Below the pieces are notes generated by a model that saw only the letters and a list, made by a program, of their open reading frames with translations, did not search any database and had not been told where the DNA came from. Positions 9,242-18,566 of a stretch of DNA of 64,000 bases are shown in pieces. The number at the start of each line of letters is the position of its first letter. Positions within the stretch are counted from its first letter, which is position 1. Position numbers and translations under genes: made by a program. Source of the stretch: Candidatus Accumulibacter sp. ACC003. GTDB lineage: Bacteria; Pseudomonadota; Gammaproteobacteria; Burkholderiales; Rhodocyclaceae. The stretch lies in assembly GCF_907163085.1 (NCBI RefSeq), contig NZ_CAJQTX010000010.1:56829-120828 (forward strand). The letters run 5' to 3'.

Positions 9242-9337
9242 ATTCCGGCTTGCACGCCGGAATCGTTCGCCGGGCAGGGAGCAGGCTCCCTGAATTCCCC
9301 GCCTCACCCCCAACCCTTCTCCCGCGAGGGGAGAAGG
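9242..9337. repeat. Three consecutive palindromes in the spacer between MacB ATPase and permease
   Basis: The 200-base gap inside this otherwise overlapping operon holds three perfect hairpins: ATTCCGGC/GCCGGAAT (9242-9263, loop 6), AGGGAGC/GCTCCCT (9276-9291, loop 2) and CCCTTCTCCC/GGGAGAAGGG (9313-9337, loop 5). The last resembles the CT-rich repetitive extragenic palindromes seen in many GC-rich proteobacteria. They may attenuate or stabilise the message, or be inserted repetitive DNA. Whether copies occur elsewhere in the genome cannot be seen here. Confidence 0.7.
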
Positions 9338-9372
9338 GAGCTTCGTGAGTCGCTTGCGCGACTTTCACATTA

Positions 9373-10593
<1,221 letters not shown>

Positions 10594-10642
10594 GTCCGCA
10601 GGCGCTACAATCAGCAATCCAAAACGACAGCGAGACCTAGCC

Positions 10643-11164
10643 ATGCCCATTTTTGCAATCGGTAGCCGCCGCCCGCAGATCGACCCGCACAGTTGGGTTG
10701 CGCCGACGGCGATCGTCATTGGCGACGTCCGTCTGGCCAAAAATGCATCGATCTGGTGGAACGCAACGCTACGCGGCGACAACGACCCGATCACTATCGG
10801 CGAGAACAGCAACATCCAGGACAACTCGGTGTTGCACACCGACGAAGGCGTGCCATTGACCATCGGTCGCGACGTCACCGTCGGCCACCTGGTAATGCTG
10901 CACGGCTGCACCATCGGCGACGGCTCGCTGATCGGCATCGGCTCGGTGCTGCTCAACCGCTGCGTCATCGGCAAGGGTTGCATCGTCGGCGCCAACACGC
11001 TGGTTCCGGAAGGCAAGGTCTTTCCCGACCATTCGCTGATCGTCGGCTCGCCCGGCAAGGTCGTTCGCCAACTCAGTGCCGAAGACGTCGAGCGTCTGCG
11101 GCATAGCGCCGACCACTACGTCGCCAACTGGCAGCGTTACGCGCGCGAACTCGAAGCGCTGTAG
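10643..11164 (+). CDS. Gamma-class carbonic anhydrase family protein (YrdA-like)
   Basis: A 173-residue left-handed beta-helix protein made of hexapeptide repeats. Metal-ligand histidines appear in SVLHTDEG and VGHLVMLHGC, as in gamma-carbonic anhydrase and YrdA/PaaY proteins. It may hydrate CO2 or bind an acyl-CoA-related ligand; many family members have no proven activity. I chose the ATG at 10643, where conserved homology begins; the open frame extends upstream into the permease end. A TACAAT at 10606-10611 could be a -10 element. Confidence 0.9.
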   Translation: MPIFAIGSRRPQIDPHSWVAPTAIVIGDVRLAKNASIWWNATLRGDNDPITIGENSNIQDNSVLHTDEGVPLTIGRDVTVGHLVMLHGCTIGDGSLIGIGSVLLNRCVIGKGCIVGANTLVPEGKVFPDHSLIVGSPGKVVRQLSAEDVERLRHSADHYVANWQRYARELEAL

Positions 11165-11210
11165 TGGCGACCGCCCGCGACCGTCCCGGCGCAACACGAA
11201 AGGAACACTG

Positions 11211-12857
11211 ATGGGAGCTGGTGTCGAAAGGAAGCCTTTTGACCAGGCGATGGCCAGCGAGCTGCGGGCCATCGTCGGCGACGAGTACCTGTGCACCAGC
11301 GCCGACGATCTCGACCGCTACTCGCGGTGCACGATTCCCTGGCAAAGCCGCTGCGCGGCGGTAGTCTTTCCGGCCTCGGCCGAAGAGGTCGCCGCGGTCG
11401 TCAAAGTCGCCGCCCACCACCGACTGCCGGTGTGGCCATCGAGCAAGGGCCGCAACTGGGGTTACGGGACGACGCTGGCGATCGACGACGGGGCGCTGGT
11501 GATGATTCTCGAACGCATGAATCGTGTTCTGGAAGTCAATGAAGAACTCGCTTACGCGGTCATCGAGCCCGGCGTCACCTACGAGCAGTTCAACGCCCAT
11601 CTGCGCAGCAAGGGCTACAAGCTGTGGATCGACTGCACCGACGGTTCCGGACAGGGAAGCGTCATTGGCAACGCGCTCGAACGCGGTATCGGCGAGACCC
11701 CCTACGGCGACCACTTCGGTAATTTGTGCGGCCTGCAGGTGGTACTCGCCGACGGCGAACTGGTGCACATCGGTGGCGCGGTGCAGGGCCTGAAGACCTG
11801 GCACACGCACAAGTGGGGAGTCGGTCCCTACCTGGAGGGAATGTTTACACAGTCCAACCTGGGGATCGTCACCCGTGCCGGCATCTGGCTGATGCCGCGA
11901 CCCGAATGCTACAACTCCTTCGTCTATGAAATTCGCGACGAACGACACCTGCCGCAGGTCCTCGACGCTTTTCGCCGCCTGGCGCTGACCGGCGTGGTCA
12001 ACACCAAGCTGCACATGATCAACGATTTCGTGTCGATGACCATCCTGACCCAACGCGTCAGCGAGCAGGTTCCGCAGGACGGGCCACTGAGCGACGCCGA
12101 TCTGGCGGCCCTGCGCAAGAAGTACGGCGTCTCGCCGTGGAACTGTGCCGGCGGCATCTACGGAACCCGCGGCCAGGTCAAGCTGCAGCGCTCGCTGCTG
12201 CGCGCCGCGCTGTCTCCGTATGGACGACTGATCTTCATTTCGGACCGCGTGCTGCCCTTTTTGGAAGGACTCATCAACCAAGCGTGGAAGAGCGACTTCT
12301 TTCGTCGCCTGGTCGAAGTTGGCGCGCGAACCTCGCTGCCGGTCCTCGAATCGGCACCTTACGTGCACAAGATTCTGCAAGGTATCCCGACCGAATACTT
12401 CGTCAAGCACGCCTATTACCGTTACCGCCGGCCGCGGCCAGCGCAAGACGTGCAGCCGGCGCGCGACCGTTGTGGACTGATCTGGTTCGCGCCCATCCTG
12501 CCGTTCACCAACGCCCACGTCTGGCCATTTCTCGAGGCCTGCAAGCAGCGCTTTGCCGCGCACGGCTTCGATTTCTACGTCGCCATGCTGCTGATGAACC
12601 CGCGCTCGGTGGTCTGTCTGATGGCGGTGATCTACGACCAGGAGGATGCCGACGAAACGGCGCACAGCCAGCAGCTCTACGATGAGCTACTGGTGCTGAT
12701 GCGCGAGCGGCAGTTCCAGCAGTATCGTGCCGGCCTGCAAAGCTGGCGCGAACTGTTCAAGGACGCGCCGGAGATGCGCCGTCTGAATGCCAGGATCAAG
12801 GCCGCCCTCGATCCCGACAACATCCTGGCGCCTGGACACTATGGCGTCGACCACTAG
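11211..12857 (+). CDS. FAD-linked oxidase of the vanillyl-alcohol oxidase / p-cresol methylhydroxylase type
   Basis: A 548-residue flavoprotein. The FAD-binding_4 (PCMH) domain covers about residues 35-215 (VVFPASAEEVAAVVK, WPSSKGRNWGYG, PYGDHFGNLCGLQVVLADG), followed by a substrate/cap domain ending NARIKAALDPDNILAPGHYG. VAO-family enzymes oxidise phenols, alcohols or amines. The ATG at 11211 has AGGAAC upstream and starts where homology begins. It is the first of four plus-strand genes (oxidase, glycosyltransferase, GMC oxidoreductase, SRPBCC) that look like one pathway. The substrate is not known. Confidence 0.85.
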   Translation: MGAGVERKPFDQAMASELRAIVGDEYLCTSADDLDRYSRCTIPWQSRCAAVVFPASAEEVAAVVKVAAHHRLPVWPSSKGRNWGYGTTLAIDDGALVMILERMNRVLEVNEELAYAVIEPGVTYEQFNAHLRSKGYKLWIDCTDGSGQGSVIGNALERGIGETPYGDHFGNLCGLQVVLADGELVHIGGAVQGLKTWHTHKWGVGPYLEGMFTQSNLGIVTRAGIWLMPRPECYNSFVYEIRDERHLPQVLDAFRRLALTGVVNTKLHMINDFVSMTILTQRVSEQVPQDGPLSDADLAALRKKYGVSPWNCAGGIYGTRGQVKLQRSLLRAALSPYGRLIFISDRVLPFLEGLINQAWKSDFFRRLVEVGARTSLPVLESAPYVHKILQGIPTEYFVKHAYYRYRRPRPAQDVQPARDRCGLIWFAPILPFTNAHVWPFLEACKQRFAAHGFDFYVAMLLMNPRSVVCLMAVIYDQEDADETAHSQQLYDELLVLMRERQFQQYRAGLQSWRELFKDAPEMRRLNARIKAALDPDNILAPGHYGVDH

Positions 12858-12913
12858 CGCCCTGCGCGCGCCCCGCGACGGCGGCGCGACTCGCTGCTCT
12901 GGCGTCGGCACAC

Positions 12914-12985
12914 GATACGCACGCGGAAACGCACGCAGATACGCACGCAGATACGCACGCAGACACGCACGCAGACACGCACGCA
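12914..12985. repeat. 12-bp tandem minisatellite, six copies
   Basis: Six head-to-tail units of consensus GAYACGCACGCA lie just before the glycosyltransferase start codon. Copies differ at one or two positions (first unit ends GCG, second starts GAA). The array ends 16 bases before the ATG, so a change in copy number would alter the leader of the downstream gene. Similar 12-bp arrays occur at 17099 and 22127. Confidence 0.9.
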
Positions 12986-13001
12986 CCGACTCGTCGAAGT
13001 G

Positions 13002-14222
13002 ATGTCGGAACGACCGACCATCCTGTTCGTCGCCGATGCCGTGACCCTGGCGCACGTGGCTCGTCCCTGCGCCCTGGCCGGGCGCCTCGATCGGGAACGC
13101 TTCTCGGTCGTCCTGGCGTGCGATCCACGTTACCAGCGCTTCCTCAGCGCGCTGGACTTCCCAACCCTGCCACTGCCGTCGATCGCCAGCGAACGCTTCC
13201 TGCAGGCGGCCGCGAACGGCAAACCACTCTACGACACCAGCACGCTGCGCAGCTATGTGCGTGACGACCTGGCCTTGCTCGAAGCCCTGCGGCCGACCGC
13301 CGTCGTCGGCGACCACCGGCTGTCTTTGTCGGTCAGCGCCCGCGTCGCTGGCGTCCCCTACCTCAGCGTGATCAACGCTTACTGGAGCCCGTACACGCTC
13401 CGCCGCTTACTGCCGGTGCCCGAGTTGCCGATCAGTCGCTGGTTTGGCACGGCTCTCGCGCAGGCGATGTTCCGCCTGGCCTGGCCGTTCGCCTCGGCGT
13501 GGCATACCGCTCCCCTGAACCGCGTGCGCCGCGACTACGGCCTGCCGGCTCTCGGGCGAGACTGGTTTCGTGCCTACACCGACGCCGACCGCACGCTCTA
13601 CGCCGATGCCAGCGAACTGGTGCCGACCAGCGGGCTGCCGGCGACTCACTCGTACCTCGGCCCGGTGCCCTGGTCGCCGGCGGTGCCACTACCGAGCTGG
13701 TGGGACGAGCTCCCCGACGACCGCCCGCTGATCTACGCGACCATGGGCAGTTCGGGCGACCCGGCGGTCCTTGAATTGATCCTTGGCGCACTCGCCGACC
13801 TGCCGATCACGGTCGTCGCGACGACGGCAGCGCGCGTCCTGCGGGCAGCGCCGCCAGCCAACGCGCGCCTGGTCGACTACGCGCCGGGCGAGCAGCTCGC
13901 GGCCCGCGCCGACCTGATGATCTGCAACGGCGGCAGCCTGACCGTTTACCAGTGCCTGAGTGCCGGCAAGCCACTGATCGGCATCGCCGCGCACATGGAC
14001 CAGCAGCTGAGCATGTGCTACGTCGAGCAGGCCGGCGTCGGCCAGCTGCTGCGCAGCGACCAGCTGAGCGCGGCGACGCTGCGCCAGGCGGTTACGCGCA
14101 TGCTCGCCGACCAGCCCATGCAGCAGCGCGCGCGGACGCTGTCGAACGCGCTGGCGGACTACGACCCGGCGGCGCGCCTGAGCCGAATCCTCGACGAGGT
14201 CTGCCGCCATGCTCAGCCTTGA
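13002..14222 (+). CDS. UGT/MGT-like glycosyltransferase (GT1 family)
   Basis: A 406-residue GT-B glycosyltransferase. The N-terminal half starts ILFVADAVTLAHVARP. The C-terminal nucleotide-sugar half has PLIYATMGSSGD, VDYAPGEQLAARADLMICNGGSLTVYQCLSAGKPLIGI, a typical MGT/UGT donor-binding pattern. It would glycosylate a small hydrophobic acceptor, such as a lipid, sterol, terpenoid or polyketide. The ATG at 13002 (a GTG overlaps one codon earlier) directly follows the minisatellite, and no clear Shine-Dalgarno is present. It overlaps the GMC oxidoreductase gene by 14 bases. Confidence 0.85.
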   Translation: MSERPTILFVADAVTLAHVARPCALAGRLDRERFSVVLACDPRYQRFLSALDFPTLPLPSIASERFLQAAANGKPLYDTSTLRSYVRDDLALLEALRPTAVVGDHRLSLSVSARVAGVPYLSVINAYWSPYTLRRLLPVPELPISRWFGTALAQAMFRLAWPFASAWHTAPLNRVRRDYGLPALGRDWFRAYTDADRTLYADASELVPTSGLPATHSYLGPVPWSPAVPLPSWWDELPDDRPLIYATMGSSGDPAVLELILGALADLPITVVATTAARVLRAAPPANARLVDYAPGEQLAARADLMICNGGSLTVYQCLSAGKPLIGIAAHMDQQLSMCYVEQAGVGQLLRSDQLSAATLRQAVTRMLADQPMQQRARTLSNALADYDPAARLSRILDEVCRHAQP

Positions 14223-15804
14223 CGAGATCGCCGCCAAGCACTGGGACTGTCTGGTGATCGGCACCGGCATCGGCGGCGGCACGCTCGGGCACGCGCTGGC
14301 CGCCGCCGGCAGGGACGTGTTATTCGTCGAAAAAGGCCGCGCCGCCTTCCTCCACGACGATGCGTTGCGCGGCAGCTACCCGGAATTGAGCTTTCCCCGG
14401 ATCGACGTCGCGTCGCCGCGCAACGCTTCGCAACTGGCGCAAGCAGGGCGCTGCTACGACGAAATCCGTGACGGCAAGCGCCGCTTCGTGCCGTTCATCG
14501 GCTGCGGCACCGGCGGGTCGAGCGCGCTCTATGGCATGGCCATGGAGCGTTTTTTGCCGAGCGACTTCGCGCCGCCTGCCGACGCTGCTGAGCGGCGCCC
14601 GGACTCGGCAGCCACCGCCTGGCCGCTGAGCTATGCCGACATGCTCCCCTGGTACCAGCAGGCGGAACGTTTGTACCGCGTTCGCGGCTGCCGCGACCCC
14701 TTGCGTGGCAGCGATAGCGAACTGCTGCTGCCGCCACCGCCGCTGACCGCGCACAATGCCGAGTTGTACGCGCACTTCGCCGGTCAGGGATTGCACCCCT
14801 ACCAGTTGCCGCTGGCCTGCGAATCGCTCCCGGGTTGCGAATGCTGCCAGGGCTATCTCTGCAGCCGCGCTTGCAAGAACGACGCCGCGCGGATCTGTAT
14901 CGAACCGGCTGTCCGCGAGCACCGCGCCAGCCTGCTTGATCAATGCGAAGTCATCGCGCTGGAAGCGACGGCGACGCGCGTCAGCGGTGTGATCTGTCGC
15001 TACCAGGAGCAGACTCTGACGCTGCGTGCCGAACGCATCGTGCTGGCGGCTGGCGCGCTGATCACGCCGGCGCTGCTGTTGCGCTCGACATCGGCGCACT
15101 GGCCGCAGGGTCTGGCCAACGCCTCGGGCCTCGTCGGGCGAAATCTGATGCGCCATTTCGTCGATCTCCACCTGGTTTTCACGCGCAGCGGCGGCGCCAA
15201 CCCCTTCAAGGAAATCGGCCTCAGCGACTTCTATCAAACCGCCGACGGCAAACTCGGCAGCCTGCAGTCCTTCGGCCTCCTGCCGCCAGCGCCGATCCTG
15301 GCGGCAACGCTGGCCAAGGACGTCGCTGACGCCGCGCCATGGGCGTCGCCGCTGTTGGCGCTCGTCCGCCCACTGCTGCCGGCGCTGCTGTCACGGCTAT
15401 TCGCTCGCGGCGTCCTGCTGGCAGCAATCATGGAAGACCTGCCGGCGCCCGGCAATCGCGTCGTCGCCGGCCCACCGCTGGCCATCGAGTACCGCCCGCA
15501 GGCCGAAGACATGCGCCGTCTGGACGCTTTCCGACAGCACGTGCGGCGCGTCCTCAAACCCTATCGCGTCCTCAGCCTGCACCAGGCCGAAAAGAATTCC
15601 ATGCTGGCCCACGTCTGCGGCACCTGCCGTTTCGGCAACGACCCGGCAAGCAGCGTTCTCAATCCTGAAAATCGTGCGCACGGCCTCAGCAACCTCTACG
15701 TCGTCGATAGCTCGTTCTTCCCTTCCAGCGGCGGCACCAATCCGGCACTGACCATCGCCGCGAACGCGCTGCGCGTCGCCGACCACCTCCTCCACCCCCG
15801 TTAG
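14209..15804 (+). CDS. GMC-family FAD oxidoreductase
   Basis: A 531-residue flavoprotein with the FAD Rossmann motif VIGTGIGGGTLGHAL near residue 18 and the C-terminal GMC signature: HVCGTCRFG and LYVVDSSFFPSSGGTNPALTIAANALRVADHL. GMC enzymes oxidise alcohols (choline, glucose, cholesterol and others). A cysteine-rich stretch near residue 205 (CESLPGCECCQGYLC) is also seen in some bacterial GMC relatives. Translation is probably coupled to the upstream glycosyltransferase through a 14-base overlap. Substrate unknown. Confidence 0.88.
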   Translation: MLSLDEIAAKHWDCLVIGTGIGGGTLGHALAAAGRDVLFVEKGRAAFLHDDALRGSYPELSFPRIDVASPRNASQLAQAGRCYDEIRDGKRRFVPFIGCGTGGSSALYGMAMERFLPSDFAPPADAAERRPDSAATAWPLSYADMLPWYQQAERLYRVRGCRDPLRGSDSELLLPPPPLTAHNAELYAHFAGQGLHPYQLPLACESLPGCECCQGYLCSRACKNDAARICIEPAVREHRASLLDQCEVIALEATATRVSGVICRYQEQTLTLRAERIVLAAGALITPALLLRSTSAHWPQGLANASGLVGRNLMRHFVDLHLVFTRSGGANPFKEIGLSDFYQTADGKLGSLQSFGLLPPAPILAATLAKDVADAAPWASPLLALVRPLLPALLSRLFARGVLLAAIMEDLPAPGNRVVAGPPLAIEYRPQAEDMRRLDAFRQHVRRVLKPYRVLSLHQAEKNSMLAHVCGTCRFGNDPASSVLNPENRAHGLSNLYVVDSSFFPSSGGTNPALTIAANALRVADHLLHPR

Positions 15805-15817
15805 ACGGAGACCTTCA

Positions 15818-16378
15818 GTGAGCCAAAGCATGCGCGGCAAAGCGGCGACGCAACCCACAACGACTTCATCGGCCGTAAGAAACTCGCTGTTTCGCCTGAC
15901 GCTCAGCAGCGAAATCTTTATCGCCGCCAGTCCGCAGCGGCTCTGGGAAATCATCACCGACTTCGCGGCCTACGGCGGCTGGAACCAGGCGATCCCCAGC
16001 GCCACCGGCGAAGCGACCGCCGGCAGCGTGCTGCGGGTGCTAATCCACTGGCCCGGTCTGAAACGAAGCCACTACGAGTTGGACGTGCTGACCGCCAGCC
16101 CGGCGCACGAGCTGCGCTGGCTGGGTCATTTCGGAATCAAGGGGCTGATGGATGGCGATCACCGCTTCCTGCTTGAAGCGGTCGGCGCGGACACCACCCG
16201 GCTCACCCAGACCGAGTGTTTTTCCGGCGCGCTGATTCCCGTTTTCGCCCCGTGGTTGCGAGACAACGTCCTCAGCGGCTTTGATCAGATGAATCTGGCG
16301 TTGAAAGCACGCGCCGAACAGCCACCATTGGCCACGCCGGTACGAGAGTCAGCGCTGCCGCGCAGCAGCGCCATTTGA
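15818..16378 (+). CDS. SRPBCC (START-like) family protein
   Basis: A 186-residue protein with a START/polyketide-cyclase fold signature: FIAASPQRLWEIITDFAAYGGWNQAI, then a beta-rich core ending ALIPVFAPWLRDNVLSGFDQMNLALKARAE. Members bind hydrophobic ligands in a cavity and act as cyclases, lipid carriers or unknown proteins. The GTG at 15818 is preceded by GGAGA at good spacing. It sits 13 bases after the GMC gene and closes the presumed plus-strand operon. Confidence 0.85.
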   Translation: MSQSMRGKAATQPTTTSSAVRNSLFRLTLSSEIFIAASPQRLWEIITDFAAYGGWNQAIPSATGEATAGSVLRVLIHWPGLKRSHYELDVLTASPAHELRWLGHFGIKGLMDGDHRFLLEAVGADTTRLTQTECFSGALIPVFAPWLRDNVLSGFDQMNLALKARAEQPPLATPVRESALPRSSAI

Positions 16379-16422
16379 AAAAGACCGAGCGGGCAGATTG
16401 ACCGCTGATCGGCGAGGTCGGC

Positions 16423-17088
16423 TCAGACTGCCGCAGCGCGGATCGGCACCGCCGGCATCCCGCCCCAGGTCTCGCCCGGCGGCACGTCGCTGCCAGCCTT
16501 GAGTACCGAACCCGGAAGAATGACCGCGCCGGCGCCAATCGTGACGCCGGGCATGAGAATGCAGCCGACGCCGACGGTGGCGCCCTTGCCGACGCGCACT
16601 GTATGCAGGATCAGGCGATTCCTGGCGATGGCGTGCGAAGTGAGCACGCAACCCTCGCCAAGAACGCAGCCGTCGTCAAGGATCGTTAGTCGCGGATCAA
16701 GGATCTTGCCGGCAACCGCCACCTGCCGGCCGATGCGGGCGCCGAACGCGGCATAGAAACCCGCCCGCGCGAACACCGGAAAAAACAGCGACAGCGCGAC
16801 CTTGCCCAGTTCGCCGACGACGTGCTGCACTTTCCAGAGCGTGAATTGTGGATCGTCAAGCGCGTATTCGCCTTCGCGCAGCGGTAACCGGGCCGCCAGA
16901 ACCGCCAGCACGACGGCGGTGAAGCCCCCGTAAGCGAGCGCCAGCAGGGCCAACAGGGCAATCGCCGCGAAAGCACCGAAGAGTGAAGTCAGCCAGCCGT
17001 GCGCCGCCCACAGCGTCAACGCCGTCGCCGCGACGACCAGACCGATCAGGCAGCTGGAATAGACGTAGTCTTTGGCGTTGGTTTCCAT
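16423..17088 (-). CDS. Membrane-bound hexapeptide-repeat acyltransferase-like protein
   Basis: A 221-residue protein with two N-terminal transmembrane helices (about residues 12-35 and 37-68) followed by a left-handed beta-helix of hexapeptide repeats (VAVAGKILDPRLTILDDG to GCILMPGVTIGAGAVILPGSVLKAGS). The fold is shared with O-acetyltransferases and with the C-terminal domains of large peptide-synthetase-like proteins. The acceptor is unknown. I chose ATG 17088; the frame continues 13 codons upstream through a short repeat. It converges with the SRPBCC gene. Confidence 0.78.
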   Translation of the reverse strand: METNAKDYVYSSCLIGLVVAATALTLWAAHGWLTSLFGAFAAIALLALLALAYGGFTAVVLAVLAARLPLREGEYALDDPQFTLWKVQHVVGELGKVALSLFFPVFARAGFYAAFGARIGRQVAVAGKILDPRLTILDDGCVLGEGCVLTSHAIARNRLILHTVRVGKGATVGVGCILMPGVTIGAGAVILPGSVLKAGSDVPPGETWGGMPAVPIRAAAV

Positions 17089-17098
17089 TTGAGGCGAT

Positions 17099-17122
17099 GA
17101 TACACGCGCAGATACACGGGCC
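17099..17122. repeat. Two copies of a 12-bp repeat related to the 12914 array
   Basis: GATACACGCGCA followed by GATACACGGGCC, just upstream of the hexapeptide-repeat gene. The unit is close to the GAYACGCACGCA consensus at 12914-12985, suggesting a shared repeat family. Confidence 0.5.
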
Positions 17123-17127
17123 GCCAC

Positions 17128-17151
17128 AAAAAAAAGGGGCCCGCAGGCCCC
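17128..17151 (-). terminator. Rho-independent terminator of the PEP-CTERM gene
   Basis: Read on the minus strand, GGGGCC-TGCG-GGCCCC forms a 6-bp GC hairpin followed directly by eight T. It lies 24 bases after the stop codon of the PEP-CTERM gene. Confidence 0.88.
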
Positions 17152-17174
17152 TGTGTTCAGACGTGACCGCCTGC

Positions 17175-18144
17175 TTAGATGTTGCGCTTCCGGCCGATAC
17201 CGGCAAGACCGGCCAGGCCAAGGCCCAGCAGAGCCAGCGAACCGGGTTCCGGAACGAACGAGGTGCTAGCGTCGGCCTGGAACTGGAAGTTTTTCCCGTC
17301 CAGACCGTTAATCGTACCAATTCCAGGCAACACATCGCCGTTCTTGGTCGGATCGCTACTGAACTTGCCTGACGGATTGACCTGATCGAACGACGTGCGC
17401 AAGTTGGTAGAAACCTTGCCAAACGTCAGAGTCGTCCCCTGCGCCAGATCGGGGAAGTAATCCGGGTTGGCATAGTCAACCACAAACAGGATATTGCCAC
17501 CGCCGTTACCGCTCAGCGTCTTGACAGTCGGGTAATTATTGGCGCCAGGCCTGATCAAAAGCGGTAAAAGGACCAGCTACTGTCGTCGGAGAAGAGACGG
17601 TGAAGGTCGTGCCGATCTCGGTGACGTGGCCCTTGAGGATGTTCAAGGCACCAGCCGTCGCCGAGGTGAAGCCCAAGCCGGTCAGGTTGTTGCCCAGAGC
17701 CGTCTGCAGGTTCATTTCGACAAAGTTGACCGTCGCCGTGGGGTCAAAGGCAAAGGTCGCCGTGCAGGCGGGGCCGAAGGGGCAAGTACCGAAGATGCCG
17801 GTCACCACCTCGCCGTAGCCGGCCGCGAAGGTGAAGAACTTGCTGGAACCGCCGTTGGCATAGAGGACGCTGTTATCGAGTTTGGTCACCGTGGCCAGAT
17901 TGGCCTGGTAGAGGTCGATGACCTTGGACCCAACGCCTCCACCCAGCGAAGGAAGACCACCGCCGACCGCCAGAACGTTACCCGGCGCCTGGTCGATCAC
18001 CGATGCCTTGGTGACGGCGCCGGCACCGAAACCGTTGCCCAGTGGATTGAAGGTGAATTCGATCGAACCAGCGTGCGCTGCACCGGCCAGGCCCGTGCCG
18101 AGCGCAACCGCCACTGTAATTACTTTTTTGTTGAGGTTGAACAT
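17175..18144 (-). CDS. PEP-CTERM sorting domain surface protein, frameshifted
   Basis: The first part (18144-17536) has a signal peptide (MFNLNKKVITVAVALGTG...AHA) and a Gly/Ala/Thr-rich body. The second frame supplies the rest and ends with the PEP-CTERM sorting signal: FVPEPGSLALLGLGLAGLAG then RKR. These tails are recognised by exosortase, which releases the protein to the cell surface or exopolysaccharide. The frames join as AFDQA|GANNYPTVK if one base (A at plus 17547) is removed, giving 322 residues. AGGAG precedes the ATG. The gene has a sigma-54-type promoter and its own terminator. As sequenced, the product would lack the sorting signal. Confidence 0.88.
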
Positions 18145-18240
18145 ATCAGTACTCCTGTCGAGTTGTTACAAGAAACTTCTGTCATTCACTGCAATTTTTT
18201 CTGGGCTGTTCGCCCGTTTCTTGTTGGGCGTGCCCTAGAT

Positions 18241-18257
18241 AAGCAATCCCCGTGCCT
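18241..18257 (-). promoter_or_regulatory. Sigma-54 (-24/-12) promoter of the PEP-CTERM gene
   Basis: Minus-strand reading AGGCACGGGGATTGCTT matches the RpoN consensus (TGGCACG-N4-TTGCW), with the exact 10-base spacing between the GG (-24) and GC (-12) doublets. Transcription would start near 18231, leaving a leader of about 87 bases. PEP-CTERM genes in floc-forming betaproteobacteria are known to depend on RpoN with the PrsK/PrsR two-component pair. Confidence 0.78.
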
Positions 18258-18350
18258 GACTTCGTTTACAATTTTCAATCTGCTGTTATAAAACACTTTT
18301 ATTTTTTTACATGGGGCGGCCTCAAGGCAATAGACGGCTCCAAATGGGAC

Positions 18351-18372
18351 GTGTGTAAAATTTTCCGACACT
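18351..18372 (-). promoter_or_regulatory. Candidate activator site (imperfect dyad) upstream of the sigma-54 promoter
   Basis: An imperfect palindrome, GTGTGTAAAATTTT with CCGACACT, lies about 105 bases upstream of the -24 element, in the usual range for an enhancer-binding protein site. The sequence around it (18258-18370) is unusually AT-rich for this window. From 18373 to 18566 I see no gene or other signal. Confidence 0.4.
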
Positions 18373-18566
18373 CTCCTCGGCCTTTCGCAGGCACCCAAGC
18401 TGTATACGCAAACCGCGGCGACGCCTGGCCTGGCAAGCGGCAAGAACGCCTTGCACGGCGGCAGCGGTCACCGGCAACAGAGCTCCAGCCAGACACGTCC
18501 GGCGATTCGCCAACAGCCCCTGAACACGGCTCGGCGGCGGCAAACGACCGGTCAGTAGCCAGCCAA

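Noticed and set aside
12914-12985. Possible CRISPR array
   Set aside because: The repeat unit is 12 bp with no spacers between units; it is a simple minisatellite. No cas genes are in the window.
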